NCBI GenBank assembly: GCA_900540535.1
Contig: UQGM01000037.1
Location: forward strand, 1-22,885
Length of the DNA stretch: 22,885 nt
Reading direction: 5' to 3'
Origin: an uncultured Oscillospiraceae bacterium
Lineage (GTDB): Bacteria > Bacillota > Clostridia > Oscillospirales > Acutalibacteraceae
Below the pieces are notes generated by a model. It ran no database searches. It saw nothing but the letters and a program-made list of their open reading frames with translations, and had not been told where the DNA came from. Shown one piece after another: positions 14,399 to 22,011 of this stretch. The position numbers and the translations under genes were made by a program. The number at the start of each line of letters is the position of its first letter. Positions within the stretch are counted from its first letter, which is position 1.

Positions 14399-16240
14399 TT
14401 GAATAAAAAAGCCGAAAAACTGCTGTCAATGGTTCAAAAGCCCGGACGATATACAGGCGGCGAGCTTAACAGTGTTATTAAAAATCCCGAGGACGTGGAT
14501 ATACGTTTTGCTTTTTGTTTTCCCGACACTTACGAAATCGGAATGTCACATCTGGGAATGAAGATTCTGTACAGTCTTCTCAATAAGCGTGAAGATACCT
14601 GGTGCGAACGTGTATTTGCACCCTGGGTGGATATGGAAGAGCTGATGCGTAAAAATGATGTTCCGCTTTTTGCTCTTGAAAGCTCAGATGAAATTAAAGA
14701 TTTCGACGTAATAGGCTTTACCCTCCAGTACGAGCTTTGCTATACCAATGTGCTAAACATGCTTGACCTTGCGGGAGTTCCTGTTCGCTCTGCGGACAGA
14801 AAGAGCCTTACTCCTCTTGTAATCGGCGGAGGACCCTGCGTCTGCAACGCCGAGCCAATAGCTGATTTCTTTGACCTCACTTTGCCGGGAGAGGGAGAAG
14901 AAGTGCTTAATGAGCTCATGGATCTTTTTAAGGAGTATAAGAAAAAAGGAGCAAGCAAAGAGGAGTTTCTCAAAGCCGCCGCTAAAATCGAGGGCGTATA
15001 TGTTCCTTCATTTTATGAGTTCAGCTATAATGACGACAATACAATTAAAAGCGTTACTCCGTCAAACGGAGCTCCTGAAAGAGTAAAGAAGCGCATTATT
15101 TCAGATCTCAATACAGTTTTTTATCCCGAAAGCTTTGTAGTTCCATTTATAGATATAGTTCACGACAGAGCAGTTGAAGAAATTTTCAGAGGCTGTATAA
15201 GAGGCTGCCGATTCTGTCAGGCAGGATTTCTTTACAGACCCATAAGGGAGAAAAGCTCCGACACTGTAAATAAGCAGTGCCGCAGTCTTTGCGATACCAC
15301 AGGCTATGATGAAATTTCCCTTTCTTCACTTAGCACAAGTGACTATACACAGCTTCAGTCGCTTCTTGAGGGAATCTTTTCATGGAGCGAAGATGATAAG
15401 GTAAGTGTATCCCTGCCGTCTTTGAGAGTGGATAATTTCTCAGATGAGCTTATGGAAAAGCTTCAGAAGGTGAGAAAAAGCGGACTTACATTTGCTCCCG
15501 AGGCAGGAACACAGCGCCTTAGAGATGCCATAAATAAGAATGTCACCGAGCGTGAGGTTATTGAGACATCACGTAAGGCTTTCTCCGGCGGATGGACAAA
15601 CGTAAAGCTCTATTTTATGATGGGTCTTCCTACGGAAACCAATGAAGACGTTGTAGGTATTGCCGACCTTGCACAGAAAGTGGTTGATGAGTTTTACAAA
15701 AATCCCAATAAGCCCAAAGGGAAGGGTGTTAATGTAAGTATCAGTGTTTCCTGTTTTGTGCCGAAACCCTTTACTCCTTTCCAGTGGGAAGCACAGGACA
15801 CTATGGAGCAGCTTAAAGCAAAACAGCATCTTCTTCTTGAATCGGTAAAAAGCCGTAAGATCAGCGTCAGCTATCATGATGCAAGGACAAGCTTTCTTGA
15901 GGGCGTTTTTGCAAGAGGCGACAGAAGACTTTGCGATGTTATGGAAAAAGCATGGCGAAAGGGCTGCCGCTTTGACAGCTGGGATGAATGCTTCAGCTTT
16001 GAAAAATGGATGGAAGCTTTTGAGGAGTGCGGCGTAGATCCGTATTTCTACACAAGCCGAAAGAGAAGCTATGATGAAATTCTTCCCTGGGATCACATGG
16101 ATTACGGTATAAGCAATAAATTCTTCCAGAAAGAGGCCGAAAAAGCTTATCAGAGTGTCACAACTCCCCATTGCCGTGAAAAGTGCAATGCATGCGGCGC
16201 AAATAAACTGAACGGAGGTAAGTGCGATGCGCTCCGTTAG
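14399..16240 (+). CDS. B12-binding-like radical SAM protein, TIGR03960 family
   Basis: The 613-residue protein starts at TTG, seven bases after AGGAGAG (14385-14391); the next in-frame ATG is ten codons further on. The N-terminal part (about 30-190) is a B12-binding-like Rossmann domain with DTYEIGMSHLGMKILY and VIGGGPCVCN. The radical SAM core begins at EIFRGCIRGCRFCQAGF, where Cys266, Cys270 and Cys273 bind the [4Fe-4S] cluster that splits SAM. A cysteine cluster near the C-terminus (HCREKCNACG, plus a final Cys) is typical of the family. It overlaps the DUF2344 gene by 14 bases. The pair is widely conserved in Clostridia and cyanobacteria, often beside ribonuclease G and rplU, and its substrate is not established to my knowledge. 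Confidence 0.9.
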   Translation: MNKKAEKLLSMVQKPGRYTGGELNSVIKNPEDVDIRFAFCFPDTYEIGMSHLGMKILYSLLNKREDTWCERVFAPWVDMEELMRKNDVPLFALESSDEIKDFDVIGFTLQYELCYTNVLNMLDLAGVPVRSADRKSLTPLVIGGGPCVCNAEPIADFFDLTLPGEGEEVLNELMDLFKEYKKKGASKEEFLKAAAKIEGVYVPSFYEFSYNDDNTIKSVTPSNGAPERVKKRIISDLNTVFYPESFVVPFIDIVHDRAVEEIFRGCIRGCRFCQAGFLYRPIREKSSDTVNKQCRSLCDTTGYDEISLSSLSTSDYTQLQSLLEGIFSWSEDDKVSVSLPSLRVDNFSDELMEKLQKVRKSGLTFAPEAGTQRLRDAINKNVTEREVIETSRKAFSGGWTNVKLYFMMGLPTETNEDVVGIADLAQKVVDEFYKNPNKPKGKGVNVSISVSCFVPKPFTPFQWEAQDTMEQLKAKQHLLLESVKSRKISVSYHDARTSFLEGVFARGDRRLCDVMEKAWRKGCRFDSWDECFSFEKWMEAFEECGVDPYFYTSRKRSYDEILPWDHMDYGISNKFFQKEAEKAYQSVTTPHCREKCNACGANKLNGGKCDALR

Positions 16241-16889
16241 AATCTGGTTTTCAAAATATTCGAGAGCTAAATATATTTCTCACCTTGATCTGATGAGGTT
16301 TATGTCCCGTGCTGTAAGAAGAGCGGGAATACCTCTTTGGTATACAGAAGGCTTTAATCCTCATCCCTATATGACATTTGCTTTGCCTCTTTCTCTCGGA
16401 ACTGAGAGCAAATGCGAGTCAATGGATATACGCATTGAGGGCGAAATGAGCAACGATGAAATAATGAAGAGGTTATCGGAATCCATGCCTGAGGGTATAG
16501 AAATAACAGCTGTTACTGAGCCTCAGATGAAGCCGTCGGAAATCGCTCTTGGTGAATATGAAATAGAGTTTTTCTGCGAAAATCCTAAGGGATTTTCTGA
16601 AAGTCTTAATGACATACTTTCAGGCGATGAGCTTCTTGTCAAGAAAATGGGCAAGTCAGGAAGAAAAAAGGTAGAAAAGGAGATAAATCTTTTAGAGAAT
16701 ATCGACTCCTTTTCCTGTAACTATAATGAAAAGAGTGCAGTTTTGACAATTACGCTTCCTGCGGGAAATACAGTTAATATAAATCCGTCGCTTTTATGTA
16801 CAGCGGAAAAAATAGAAAGCCTCGGCGCTGAAAGCTATACAATTCTCCGCAAAAGGCTTATGACAGCAGATAAAAAAGATTTTGCGTAA
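16227..16889 (+). CDS. DUF2344 / TIGR03936 radical-SAM-associated protein
   Basis: This 220-residue soluble protein is the usual partner of the TIGR03960 radical SAM protein; in some genomes the two are fused. The diagnostic opening is VRIWFSKYSRAKYISHLDLMR, followed by EGFNPHPYMTFALPLSLG (about 47-64). No catalytic residues are known. The ATG is preceded by GGAGG inside the end of the radical SAM gene, so translation is coupled. The upstream promoter at 14339 would serve both. No clear terminator follows, and the rplS promoter starts 23 bases after the stop. Confidence 0.88.
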   Translation: MRSVRIWFSKYSRAKYISHLDLMRFMSRAVRRAGIPLWYTEGFNPHPYMTFALPLSLGTESKCESMDIRIEGEMSNDEIMKRLSESMPEGIEITAVTEPQMKPSEIALGEYEIEFFCENPKGFSESLNDILSGDELLVKKMGKSGRKKVEKEINLLENIDSFSCNYNEKSAVLTITLPAGNTVNINPSLLCTAEKIESLGAESYTILRKRLMTADKKDFA

Positions 16890-16911
16890 TGGTTTTTATT
16901 CTATAAAACTA

Positions 16912-16940
16912 TTGCATATTTAAGAGCAATGTGATATTAT
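16912..16940 (+). promoter_or_regulatory. Promoter of rplS with extended -10
   Basis: TTGCAT (16912-16917), a 17-base spacer and TATTAT (16935-16940) preceded by TG at 16932-16933. Start of transcription near 16947 would place the structured leader at the very 5' end of the rplS message. Confidence 0.7.
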
Positions 16941-16956
16941 ATTAAAGCATTTGTAA

Positions 16957-17020
16957 ACCGTCGTTTTCCAAGACGTGGTTTGATGCCGGCATGAAAATGC
17001 CAGACATTAAAGTTGACGGT
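16957..17020 (+). ncRNA. Structured rplS leader RNA, L19-leader candidate
   Basis: A closing helix ACCGTC (16957-16962) / GACGGT (17015-17020) encloses a perfect hairpin, GGCAT-GAAA-ATGCC (16988-17001), capped by a GNRA tetraloop. The element lies between the rplS promoter and its start codon, 54 bases before the ATG. Firmicutes rplS genes are known to carry an autoregulatory L19 leader; the placement matches but I could not test the covariance model. Confidence 0.55.
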
Positions 17021-17074
17021 CCTCTTTCACTGTAAGTGTTATGAACGTCTGTAAATTATAGGAGGATTTTCAGA

Positions 17075-17419
17075 ATGGATGCATTAAAGACAATCACAGA
17101 AGGCCAGCTCAAAGCTGACGCTCCCGTATTCAAAATCGGTGACACTGTAAAGGTTCACGTTAAGATTCGTGAAGGCGAGAGAGAAAGAATTCAGGTCTTT
17201 GAAGGAACAATTATTGCCAGAAAGGGAAGCGGAGTTTCCTCAACATTCACAGTTCGCCGTGTTTCATACGGTGTAGGCGTTGAGAGAGTATTCCCTGTAC
17301 ATTCACCCAACGTTGCAAAGGTTGAGGTTGTAAGAAGCGGTAAAGTTCGCAGAAGCAAGCTCTATTATCTTCGTGACAGAGTTGGTAAGGCTGCAAAGCT
17401 TAAGGAGCAGCTTGGCTAA
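17075..17419 (+). CDS. rplS: Large-subunit ribosomal protein L19
   Basis: The 114-residue basic protein is bL19, which sits at the interface of the ribosomal subunits. The family hallmarks are present: FKIGDTVKVHVKIREGERERIQVFEG, RKGSGVSSTFTVRR, and the C-terminal GKVRRSKLYYLRDRVGKAA. Length is standard. GGAGG at 17061-17065 is nine bases before the ATG. It has its own promoter, a leader RNA and a terminator. In many Firmicutes rplS follows rimM-trmD; here it directly follows the DUF2344 gene instead, while the downstream order lepB-rbgA is the classical one. Confidence 0.97.
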   Translation: MDALKTITEGQLKADAPVFKIGDTVKVHVKIREGERERIQVFEGTIIARKGSGVSSTFTVRRVSYGVGVERVFPVHSPNVAKVEVVRSGKVRRSKLYYLRDRVGKAAKLKEQLG

Positions 17420-17437
17420 TCAATATCTGAATTTCTT

Positions 17438-17464
17438 AAAAGGGACAATTATGTCCCTTTTTTT
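17438..17464 (+). terminator. Terminator of rplS
   Basis: A ten-base-pair hairpin AAAAGGGACA/TGTCCCTTTT with loop ATTA is followed by more Ts, 19 bases after the rplS stop. Confidence 0.92.
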
Positions 17465-17505
17465 ACTATCGGTTTGTTTTCATATCTGTAAGGGAAGTGC
17501 ACTCA

Positions 17506-18087
17506 ATGCGAAAAGTAGTTGACTACGAAGTACATTTCGGCGAAAAGCCGGAAAAAACTAAAAAGCCCGTAGCGGCATCTTTGCTTTATGAGTGGATGGA
17601 TTCTGTTATTATAGCTCTTATAGTGCTGATGATGGCGTTTCTGTTTGTTTTCAGAATTGCCGGTGTTGACGGTTCTTCAATGTACCCAACTTTGAAGGAT
17701 GGAAACTGGGTGATAATCAGCTCGTTTAGCGAGAATGCTGAACATGGTGATATAATCATTTCTTCGCAGCCCAATTACCCCAAGCCAATTATCAAGAGAG
17801 TCATCGGAGTAGGCGGCGACACTGTTGACATTGATTTCAGCAATCATACGGTTTCAGTAAATGGTGAAATTTTAGATGAGCCCTATATCAATGAACCAAC
17901 TTCAAAGAGCTATGACGTTGAGTTTCCGCTTGTAGTACCTGAGGGATATGTCTTTGTAATGGGGGATAACAGAAACGAATCTTTGGATAGCCGTTCATCT
18001 GACATAGGTCTTATTGATGAGCGATATATACTCGGTAAGGCGACATTTAAAGCTTTTCCTTTTGGAAGTCTTACCTCTGATAAGTGA
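17506..18087 (+). CDS. lepB: Type I signal peptidase (first of two)
   Basis: This membrane-bound serine/lysine protease (S26 family) removes signal peptides from exported proteins. From the ATG at 17506 it has 193 residues: a cytoplasmic N-terminus, one membrane anchor (about 34-52), SSMYPTL with nucleophile Ser58, PIIKRVIGVGGD with general base Lys97, and the MGDNRNESLDSR box. A GTG three codons earlier lies inside the AGGGAAG ribosome binding site (17491-17497), so the ATG is preferred. It lies 41 bases after the rplS terminator, with little room for a promoter of its own. Confidence 0.93.
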   Translation: MRKVVDYEVHFGEKPEKTKKPVAASLLYEWMDSVIIALIVLMMAFLFVFRIAGVDGSSMYPTLKDGNWVIISSFSENAEHGDIIISSQPNYPKPIIKRVIGVGGDTVDIDFSNHTVSVNGEILDEPYINEPTSKSYDVEFPLVVPEGYVFVMGDNRNESLDSRSSDIGLIDERYILGKATFKAFPFGSLTSDK

Positions 18088-18137
18088 GTTTTATTTGTAA
18101 AAACGTAAAAAGTGTGCGGTAGCAATAAACGAGTATG

Positions 18138-18146
18138 TGTTATAAT
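18138..18146 (+). promoter_or_regulatory. Extended -10 promoter for the second signal peptidase
   Basis: TGTTATAAT (18138-18146) combines a perfect TATAAT with the TG extension; no -35 is seen. It lies 28 bases upstream of the start codon and would give a very short leader. Confidence 0.5.
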
Positions 18147-18174
18147 ATTACTTGTTTAACAGGGGGCGATTTCG

Positions 18175-18741
18175 ATGAATGAAAAAGATTCAGCGGCAGA
18201 TAAAGCAAAAGCACTTTTTGTGGATAACGTCTATGATATAGCTGATATTGCCGTTTCTGCGGTAATAGTTATATTTATTATCTTTGTGTTTTTATTCAGA
18301 ATAGTCGGAGTCGTTGGCAATTCCATGGTTCCGACTCTTCATGAGGGCGACTGGCTTGCTGTGTCGAGCAGCCAATATGAGCCGAAGGCCGGTGATGTGG
18401 TTATCATAACCCAGCCCAATGCCCTTGATAATAAGCCCATTGTCAAGAGGATAATCGCCACTGAAGGACAGACTGTTGATATAGACTACTCAAAGGGAGA
18501 GGTATATGTAGACGGTCAGCTTCTTAATGAGCCGTACATAAACGAGCCTGCTACGGACGACACAGAGTGTGATATTGAAATGCCCGTAACAGTGCCTGAG
18601 GGTTATGTGTTTGTTATGGGTGATAACAGAAATCACTCTACGGACAGCCGTTCTTCACTGGTCGGTTTTATTGACGAAAAATATATTTTAGGGGAAGTAT
18701 CAGCCCGTCTGTTTCCCTTTGGAGATTTTAAAGTAGAGTAA
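18175..18741 (+). CDS. lepB: Type I signal peptidase (second of two)
   Basis: This 188-residue S26 signal peptidase is a paralog of the preceding gene: one membrane segment (about 24-44), GNSMVPTL with Ser50, PIVKRIIATEGQ with Lys91, and MGDNRNHSTDSRSS. It shares phrases such as EPYINEP and VPEGYVFVMGDNRN with its neighbour but differs elsewhere, so the duplication is not recent. The ribosome binding site AGGGGGCG precedes the ATG. A separate promoter upstream may allow independent control of the two copies, and a terminator follows at once. Confidence 0.93.
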   Translation: MNEKDSAADKAKALFVDNVYDIADIAVSAVIVIFIIFVFLFRIVGVVGNSMVPTLHEGDWLAVSSSQYEPKAGDVVIITQPNALDNKPIVKRIIATEGQTVDIDYSKGEVYVDGQLLNEPYINEPATDDTECDIEMPVTVPEGYVFVMGDNRNHSTDSRSSLVGFIDEKYILGEVSARLFPFGDFKVE

Positions 18742-18743
18742 AT

Positions 18744-18779
18744 AAAAAATATCCGCAGGTATCTTTGCGGATATTTTTT
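18744..18779 (+). terminator. Terminator between lepB and rbgA
   Basis: A 14-base-pair stem (A6TATCCGCA with TGCGGATAT6, loop of eight) begins three bases after the lepB stop. It ends only 18 bases before the rbgA ATG and four bases before its ribosome binding site. Symmetric A and T runs make it potentially bidirectional. Confidence 0.9.
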
Positions 18780-18797
18780 GTATGGAGGCAAATTATT

Positions 18798-19694
18798 ATG
18801 GGAGAAATGCAGCAAAAGCAGATTGTCCAGTGGTTTCCGGGACATATGGCTAAAACACGGCGACTGATAAAGGAAAGTCTTTCTCTTGTAGATGCCGTAA
18901 CTGAAATTGTAGATGCAAGAATACCTGAGAGCAGCCGAAATCCTGAGCTTGCCGAAATGATAGGAGATAAACCACTTATTCTTCTTTTAAATAAAAGTGA
19001 TCTTGCCGATAAAGATGCAACAAAGCAGTGGCTGAGCTTTTATAAAGCAAGGGGAGTAAGAGCTGTTGCAGTTGATTGTAAAAGCGGAAGCGGACTTAAT
19101 GCGTACCGTGAATGTGTAAAGCAGACCCTCGCTGATAAAATAAAGTCTAATGCAGAAAAGGGTATGGCAGGCAGGCCACTTCGTATAATGGTTGTTGGAA
19201 TACCCAATACCGGAAAGTCATCATTTATAAATAAAATGGCAGGTAAAAACAGAGCAAAGGTTGCCGATAAGCCAGGTGTTACGAGACAGAATCAGTGGTT
19301 TGCAATAGGCGACGGCATGGAGCTTTTGGATACTCCCGGTGTGCTCTGGCCGAAATTTGAAGATCCGGCAGTAGGCGATAAGCTTGCCTTTATCGGTTCT
19401 GTCAAAAATGAGGTTTTCGATCCGGAAACTTTAGTGTTAAGACTTATTGATGTTTTGGCGTCAGATTATAAAACTCAGTTTTCTCAGAGATATAAGCTTG
19501 AAAAATTCGATATTTCTCAAATGGAGAACTATGAGATTCTCGAGCTTGTGGGAAGAAAAAGAGGTATGCTCATAAGCGGTGGAGAGATTGATACACTTCG
19601 TGCAGCGAATATGATACTTGACGAATATAAAAGCGGAAAGTTTGGAAAGCTCACTCTTGAGCGTCCTGCTGTAAAGGAAAATGAAGGTGAATAA
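18798..19694 (+). CDS. rbgA: Ribosome biogenesis GTPase RbgA (YlqF)
   Basis: This circularly permuted GTPase drives a late step of 50S subunit assembly. From the ATG at 18798 it has 298 residues. The family start is QWFPGHMAKTRRLIKE, then the permuted order of motifs: G4 LNKSDL, then G1 GIPNTGKSS, then G3 DTPGVLWP. The C-terminal helical domain binds the ribosome. GGAGG at 18784-18788 is nine bases before the ATG; the upstream TTG at 18765 lies within the terminator stem and is rejected. Gene order rplS-lepB-rbgA is conserved in Firmicutes. It overlaps the next gene by 14 bases. Confidence 0.95.
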   Translation: MGEMQQKQIVQWFPGHMAKTRRLIKESLSLVDAVTEIVDARIPESSRNPELAEMIGDKPLILLLNKSDLADKDATKQWLSFYKARGVRAVAVDCKSGSGLNAYRECVKQTLADKIKSNAEKGMAGRPLRIMVVGIPNTGKSSFINKMAGKNRAKVADKPGVTRQNQWFAIGDGMELLDTPGVLWPKFEDPAVGDKLAFIGSVKNEVFDPETLVLRLIDVLASDYKTQFSQRYKLEKFDISQMENYEILELVGRKRGMLISGGEIDTLRAANMILDEYKSGKFGKLTLERPAVKENEGE

Positions 19695-20154
19695 GTTGAA
19701 AAATTTTATTGAAAAGGTTTTTAAGGCTCTTTTTAACAAAGAAACCATAACTTATATAATATTCGGTGTGCTTACAACTGCCGTTAACTATGCTGTCTTT
19801 TGGGCGGGAATAGAGATGTTCGGTGAAGATTATCATCTTCTTGTAAATGCGGTAGCTTTTGTGCTTTCAGCGGCCTTTGCTTATGTTACCAATAAGCTCT
19901 TTGTGTTCGAGAGTAAGTCATGGGCATTTAAAGTAATCGCTAAGGAAATCCCGTCATTTTTCAGTGCAAGACTTGCTTCATTTTTCTTTGAAGAAGCCGG
20001 GCTTCTGCTTTTTGTGGACATACTCAAAGTGGGAGAAAAAGAGATTTTCGGCATCAGGGGAGTAATGATTGTAAAGCTTGTACTTGCAGTTATAGTAGTT
20101 ATTGTAAACTATGTTTTAAGTAAGTTCCTGATTTTCAAAAAGAAGAAAGACTGA
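19681..20154 (+). CDS. GtrA-family membrane protein
   Basis: The 157-residue protein has four hydrophobic segments (about 24-44, 53-73, 93-115, 125-150) and the GtrA signature: YIIFGVLTTAVNYAVFW, then FVLSAAFAYVTNKLFVFES, ending in NYVLSKFLIFKKKK. GtrA-like proteins are thought to take part in moving lipid-linked sugars across the membrane or in cell-wall polysaccharide assembly. The ATG at 19681 lies inside rbgA; an in-frame GTG at 19687 and TTG at 19696 are alternative starts. It is probably co-transcribed with rbgA and with the methyltransferase seven bases downstream. Confidence 0.85.
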   Translation: MKVNKLKNFIEKVFKALFNKETITYIIFGVLTTAVNYAVFWAGIEMFGEDYHLLVNAVAFVLSAAFAYVTNKLFVFESKSWAFKVIAKEIPSFFSARLASFFFEEAGLLLFVDILKVGEKEIFGIRGVMIVKLVLAVIVVIVNYVLSKFLIFKKKKD

Positions 20155-20161
20155 TTTTTAG

Positions 20162-20875
20162 ATGGATATAAAAATACGCAGCGATGAAGAGCTGTATATG
20201 AAAGAGATGAAAAAATGGCTTAGGGAAGAAAGCGAAACGCCTCTTGAGGAAATGAGTGTGTTCTTTGAAAGACGTATTGACGGTTATGAAGATCATATGT
20301 CCCTTTGGAAAGATGCATACTTAAAAATGGCTCAGATTATTCCTGCACATGCTCATAATATTCTTGATTTAGGATGCGGAACAGGACTCGAGCTTGACGA
20401 GATTTTTAAATTATATCCTGATATCAGTGTAACCGGTATAGACTTATGTTCGGCTATGCTTGATAAATTAAAGGAAAAACACAAGGATAAAAATATAAAT
20501 TTAATCTGTGAAGATTATTTTACGGCTGATTTTGGTAAAGAAATTTATGACCTTGTTATTTCTTTTGAAAGTTTGCATCATTTTACTTTAGCGCAGAAAA
20601 AAGGACTTTATAAAAAAGTCTACGAAGCTTTAAAATGTGGCGGAACATTTATGGAATGTGATTATATAGCTTGCTGTGATGAAGAGGAAATTTTACTTTT
20701 TTCTGAATATCAGCGCAAGCGCAGTAAGTCACTTGTTTCGGATAAAGCGTTTGTACATTTTGATATTCCGCTTACTGCTGAGCATGAAATGGAAGCAATG
20801 ACTTCTGCCGGATTTAAAGCGGAGGTTATAGACTGTATAAACGGAGCTGTCTTTATCAGAGCAGATAAAGTTTAA
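20162..20875 (+). CDS. Class I SAM-dependent methyltransferase
   Basis: The 237-residue cytoplasmic protein has the Rossmann-fold methyltransferase signature: motif I ILDLGCGTGLELDE (67-80), an acidic end of the next strand at GIDLC (92-96), and DLVISFESLHHF (130-141), typical of motif IV/V. The substrate is not evident. The ATG at 20162 lacks a clear ribosome binding site. The Met at 20198 (MKEMKKWL) has GAAGAG a few bases upstream and could be the real start, shortening the protein by 12 residues. It follows GtrA closely and is probably the last gene of the rbgA operon. Confidence 0.85.
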   Translation: MDIKIRSDEELYMKEMKKWLREESETPLEEMSVFFERRIDGYEDHMSLWKDAYLKMAQIIPAHAHNILDLGCGTGLELDEIFKLYPDISVTGIDLCSAMLDKLKEKHKDKNINLICEDYFTADFGKEIYDLVISFESLHHFTLAQKKGLYKKVYEALKCGGTFMECDYIACCDEEEILLFSEYQRKRSKSLVSDKAFVHFDIPLTAEHEMEAMTSAGFKAEVIDCINGAVFIRADKV

Positions 20876-20898
20876 CTTAGCTTTTATATTTAAGAGAC

Positions 20899-20935
20899 TA
20901 CTTTTCAAAGTACGAAAGGTTAAATGCGATATAAT
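20899..20935 (+). promoter_or_regulatory. Possible promoter with palindrome upstream of the phosphoesterase
   Basis: TATAAT at 20930-20935 lies 115 bases before the phosphoesterase start. The -35 region is poor but contains a perfect inverted repeat TACTTT-TC-AAAGTA (20899-20912). A transcript from here would have to cross the hairpin at 20988-21031 before reaching the gene. Confidence 0.4.
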
Positions 20936-20987
20936 TTGTATATATCCACAAATCAAAATTGGTTAATTTAAATAATTTTACAATTGA

Positions 20988-21031
20988 TTGTCCGATGTTT
21001 TATTGTTACAATAACATCGGACAATTTTTTT
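20988..21031 (+). terminator. Terminator or attenuator directly before the phosphoesterase
   Basis: TTGTCCGATGTT (20988-20999) pairs with AACATCGGACAA (21013-21024), and the intervening bases can extend the stem. A T7 run (21025-21031) follows and touches the GAGGAGGAG ribosome binding site of the next gene. It may end the methyltransferase message or act as an attenuator. Confidence 0.85.
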
Positions 21032-21045
21032 GAGGAGGAGAAAAT

Positions 21046-21951
21046 ATGTTTATAGTTAATTTGCTGAGAAAAATTTTAGCCGCTCTTATATCATTGATAG
21101 TTTTACTATGGACTGGTGCAGGCGTAGGCAGCGAATCAGCCCAATCAGACATACAGGGATATAATTTGAGTTTTGCAGTTCTGTCCGATGTACATATGGA
21201 AGGCAATAACCCTGAGAGATTTGAAAAATTTGCTCAAATTCTTTCAGATATAAAAAGAAATGTTCCCTCCGACACCATAGCTTTTCTTGGCGATAACACT
21301 ATGAACGGACAGATAATCGAAAATCTTTTTTTCCATGGTTTCATTAATGAAATAAAGCCGGTAGAAAAAATTTATACAGTTATGGGCAATCACGATACAG
21401 GAAACGGAATTGACAAATATGATTCTCTTTCCAAGCGTTTTTGGAGTTATTATAATACGTTCAATAATGAGAATGTAGATAATGTATATTACTGGAGAGA
21501 AGTAAACGGATATAGGTTTGTTTTCCTCGGTTCCGAATCTGATAACGTAAACACATCTGTTATTTCTGAGGCACAGCTCAAGTGGCTCGATGGTGTTTTA
21601 GCTGAAAACGATAATACAGGAAAACCTGTATTTGTATTCAATCATCATCCCTATAACTATCTTGAGAATGCAGATAATGCAGTAGAACTTGAAAGAATAC
21701 TTACCGAGCACAAAAATGTATTTTACCTGAGCGGACACACTCATACTACACAAATGGATTTTGAAAAGTTTGATGAGGATTCATATAGTTTCAATCTTCC
21801 TCGCTGTACTGAGGCAACAGATAATGTTGATACAAATGATTCAGGCCTTGGATTGCAGGTATATGTTTTTGATAACGAAGTTCAGGTAAAGTCACGCAGA
21901 TATTATGATTCCCAGTGGGGAAAGTATGATTTTACTTATGAAATAAAATAA
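21046..21951 (+). CDS. Secreted or membrane-anchored calcineurin-like metallophosphoesterase
   Basis: The 301-residue protein has an N-terminal hydrophobic signal/anchor (about 5-27), then the metallophosphoesterase core. The two-metal motifs are in order: SDVH (Asp48, His50), LGDN (Asp83), GNHD (Asn115, His116), NHHP (His200, His201) and GHTH (His231, His233), so the active site is complete. Possible substrates outside the cell are phosphodiesters, nucleotides or phospholipids; the sequence does not decide. A strong GAGGAGG ribosome binding site fixes the start. The short A/T hairpin AAACTG/CAGTTT at 21967-21990 is too weak to be called a terminator. Confidence 0.87.
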   Translation: MFIVNLLRKILAALISLIVLLWTGAGVGSESAQSDIQGYNLSFAVLSDVHMEGNNPERFEKFAQILSDIKRNVPSDTIAFLGDNTMNGQIIENLFFHGFINEIKPVEKIYTVMGNHDTGNGIDKYDSLSKRFWSYYNTFNNENVDNVYYWREVNGYRFVFLGSESDNVNTSVISEAQLKWLDGVLAENDNTGKPVFVFNHHPYNYLENADNAVELERILTEHKNVFYLSGHTHTTQMDFEKFDEDSYSFNLPRCTEATDNVDTNDSGLGLQVYVFDNEVQVKSRRYYDSQWGKYDFTYEIK

Positions 21952-22011
21952 GATTATGTTTTATGTAAACTGTCATATCTTAAGCAGTTTTGAAGATGAA
22001 GGAGTATACCC

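Noticed and set aside
15569..16171. 200-codon minus-strand frame inside the radical SAM gene
   Set aside because: It mirrors conserved coding sequence and has no independent support.
18765..18797. Upstream TTG start for RbgA
   Set aside because: It lies inside the terminator stem and lacks a ribosome binding site; the ATG at 18798 has GGAGG at the right distance and gives the family N-terminus.
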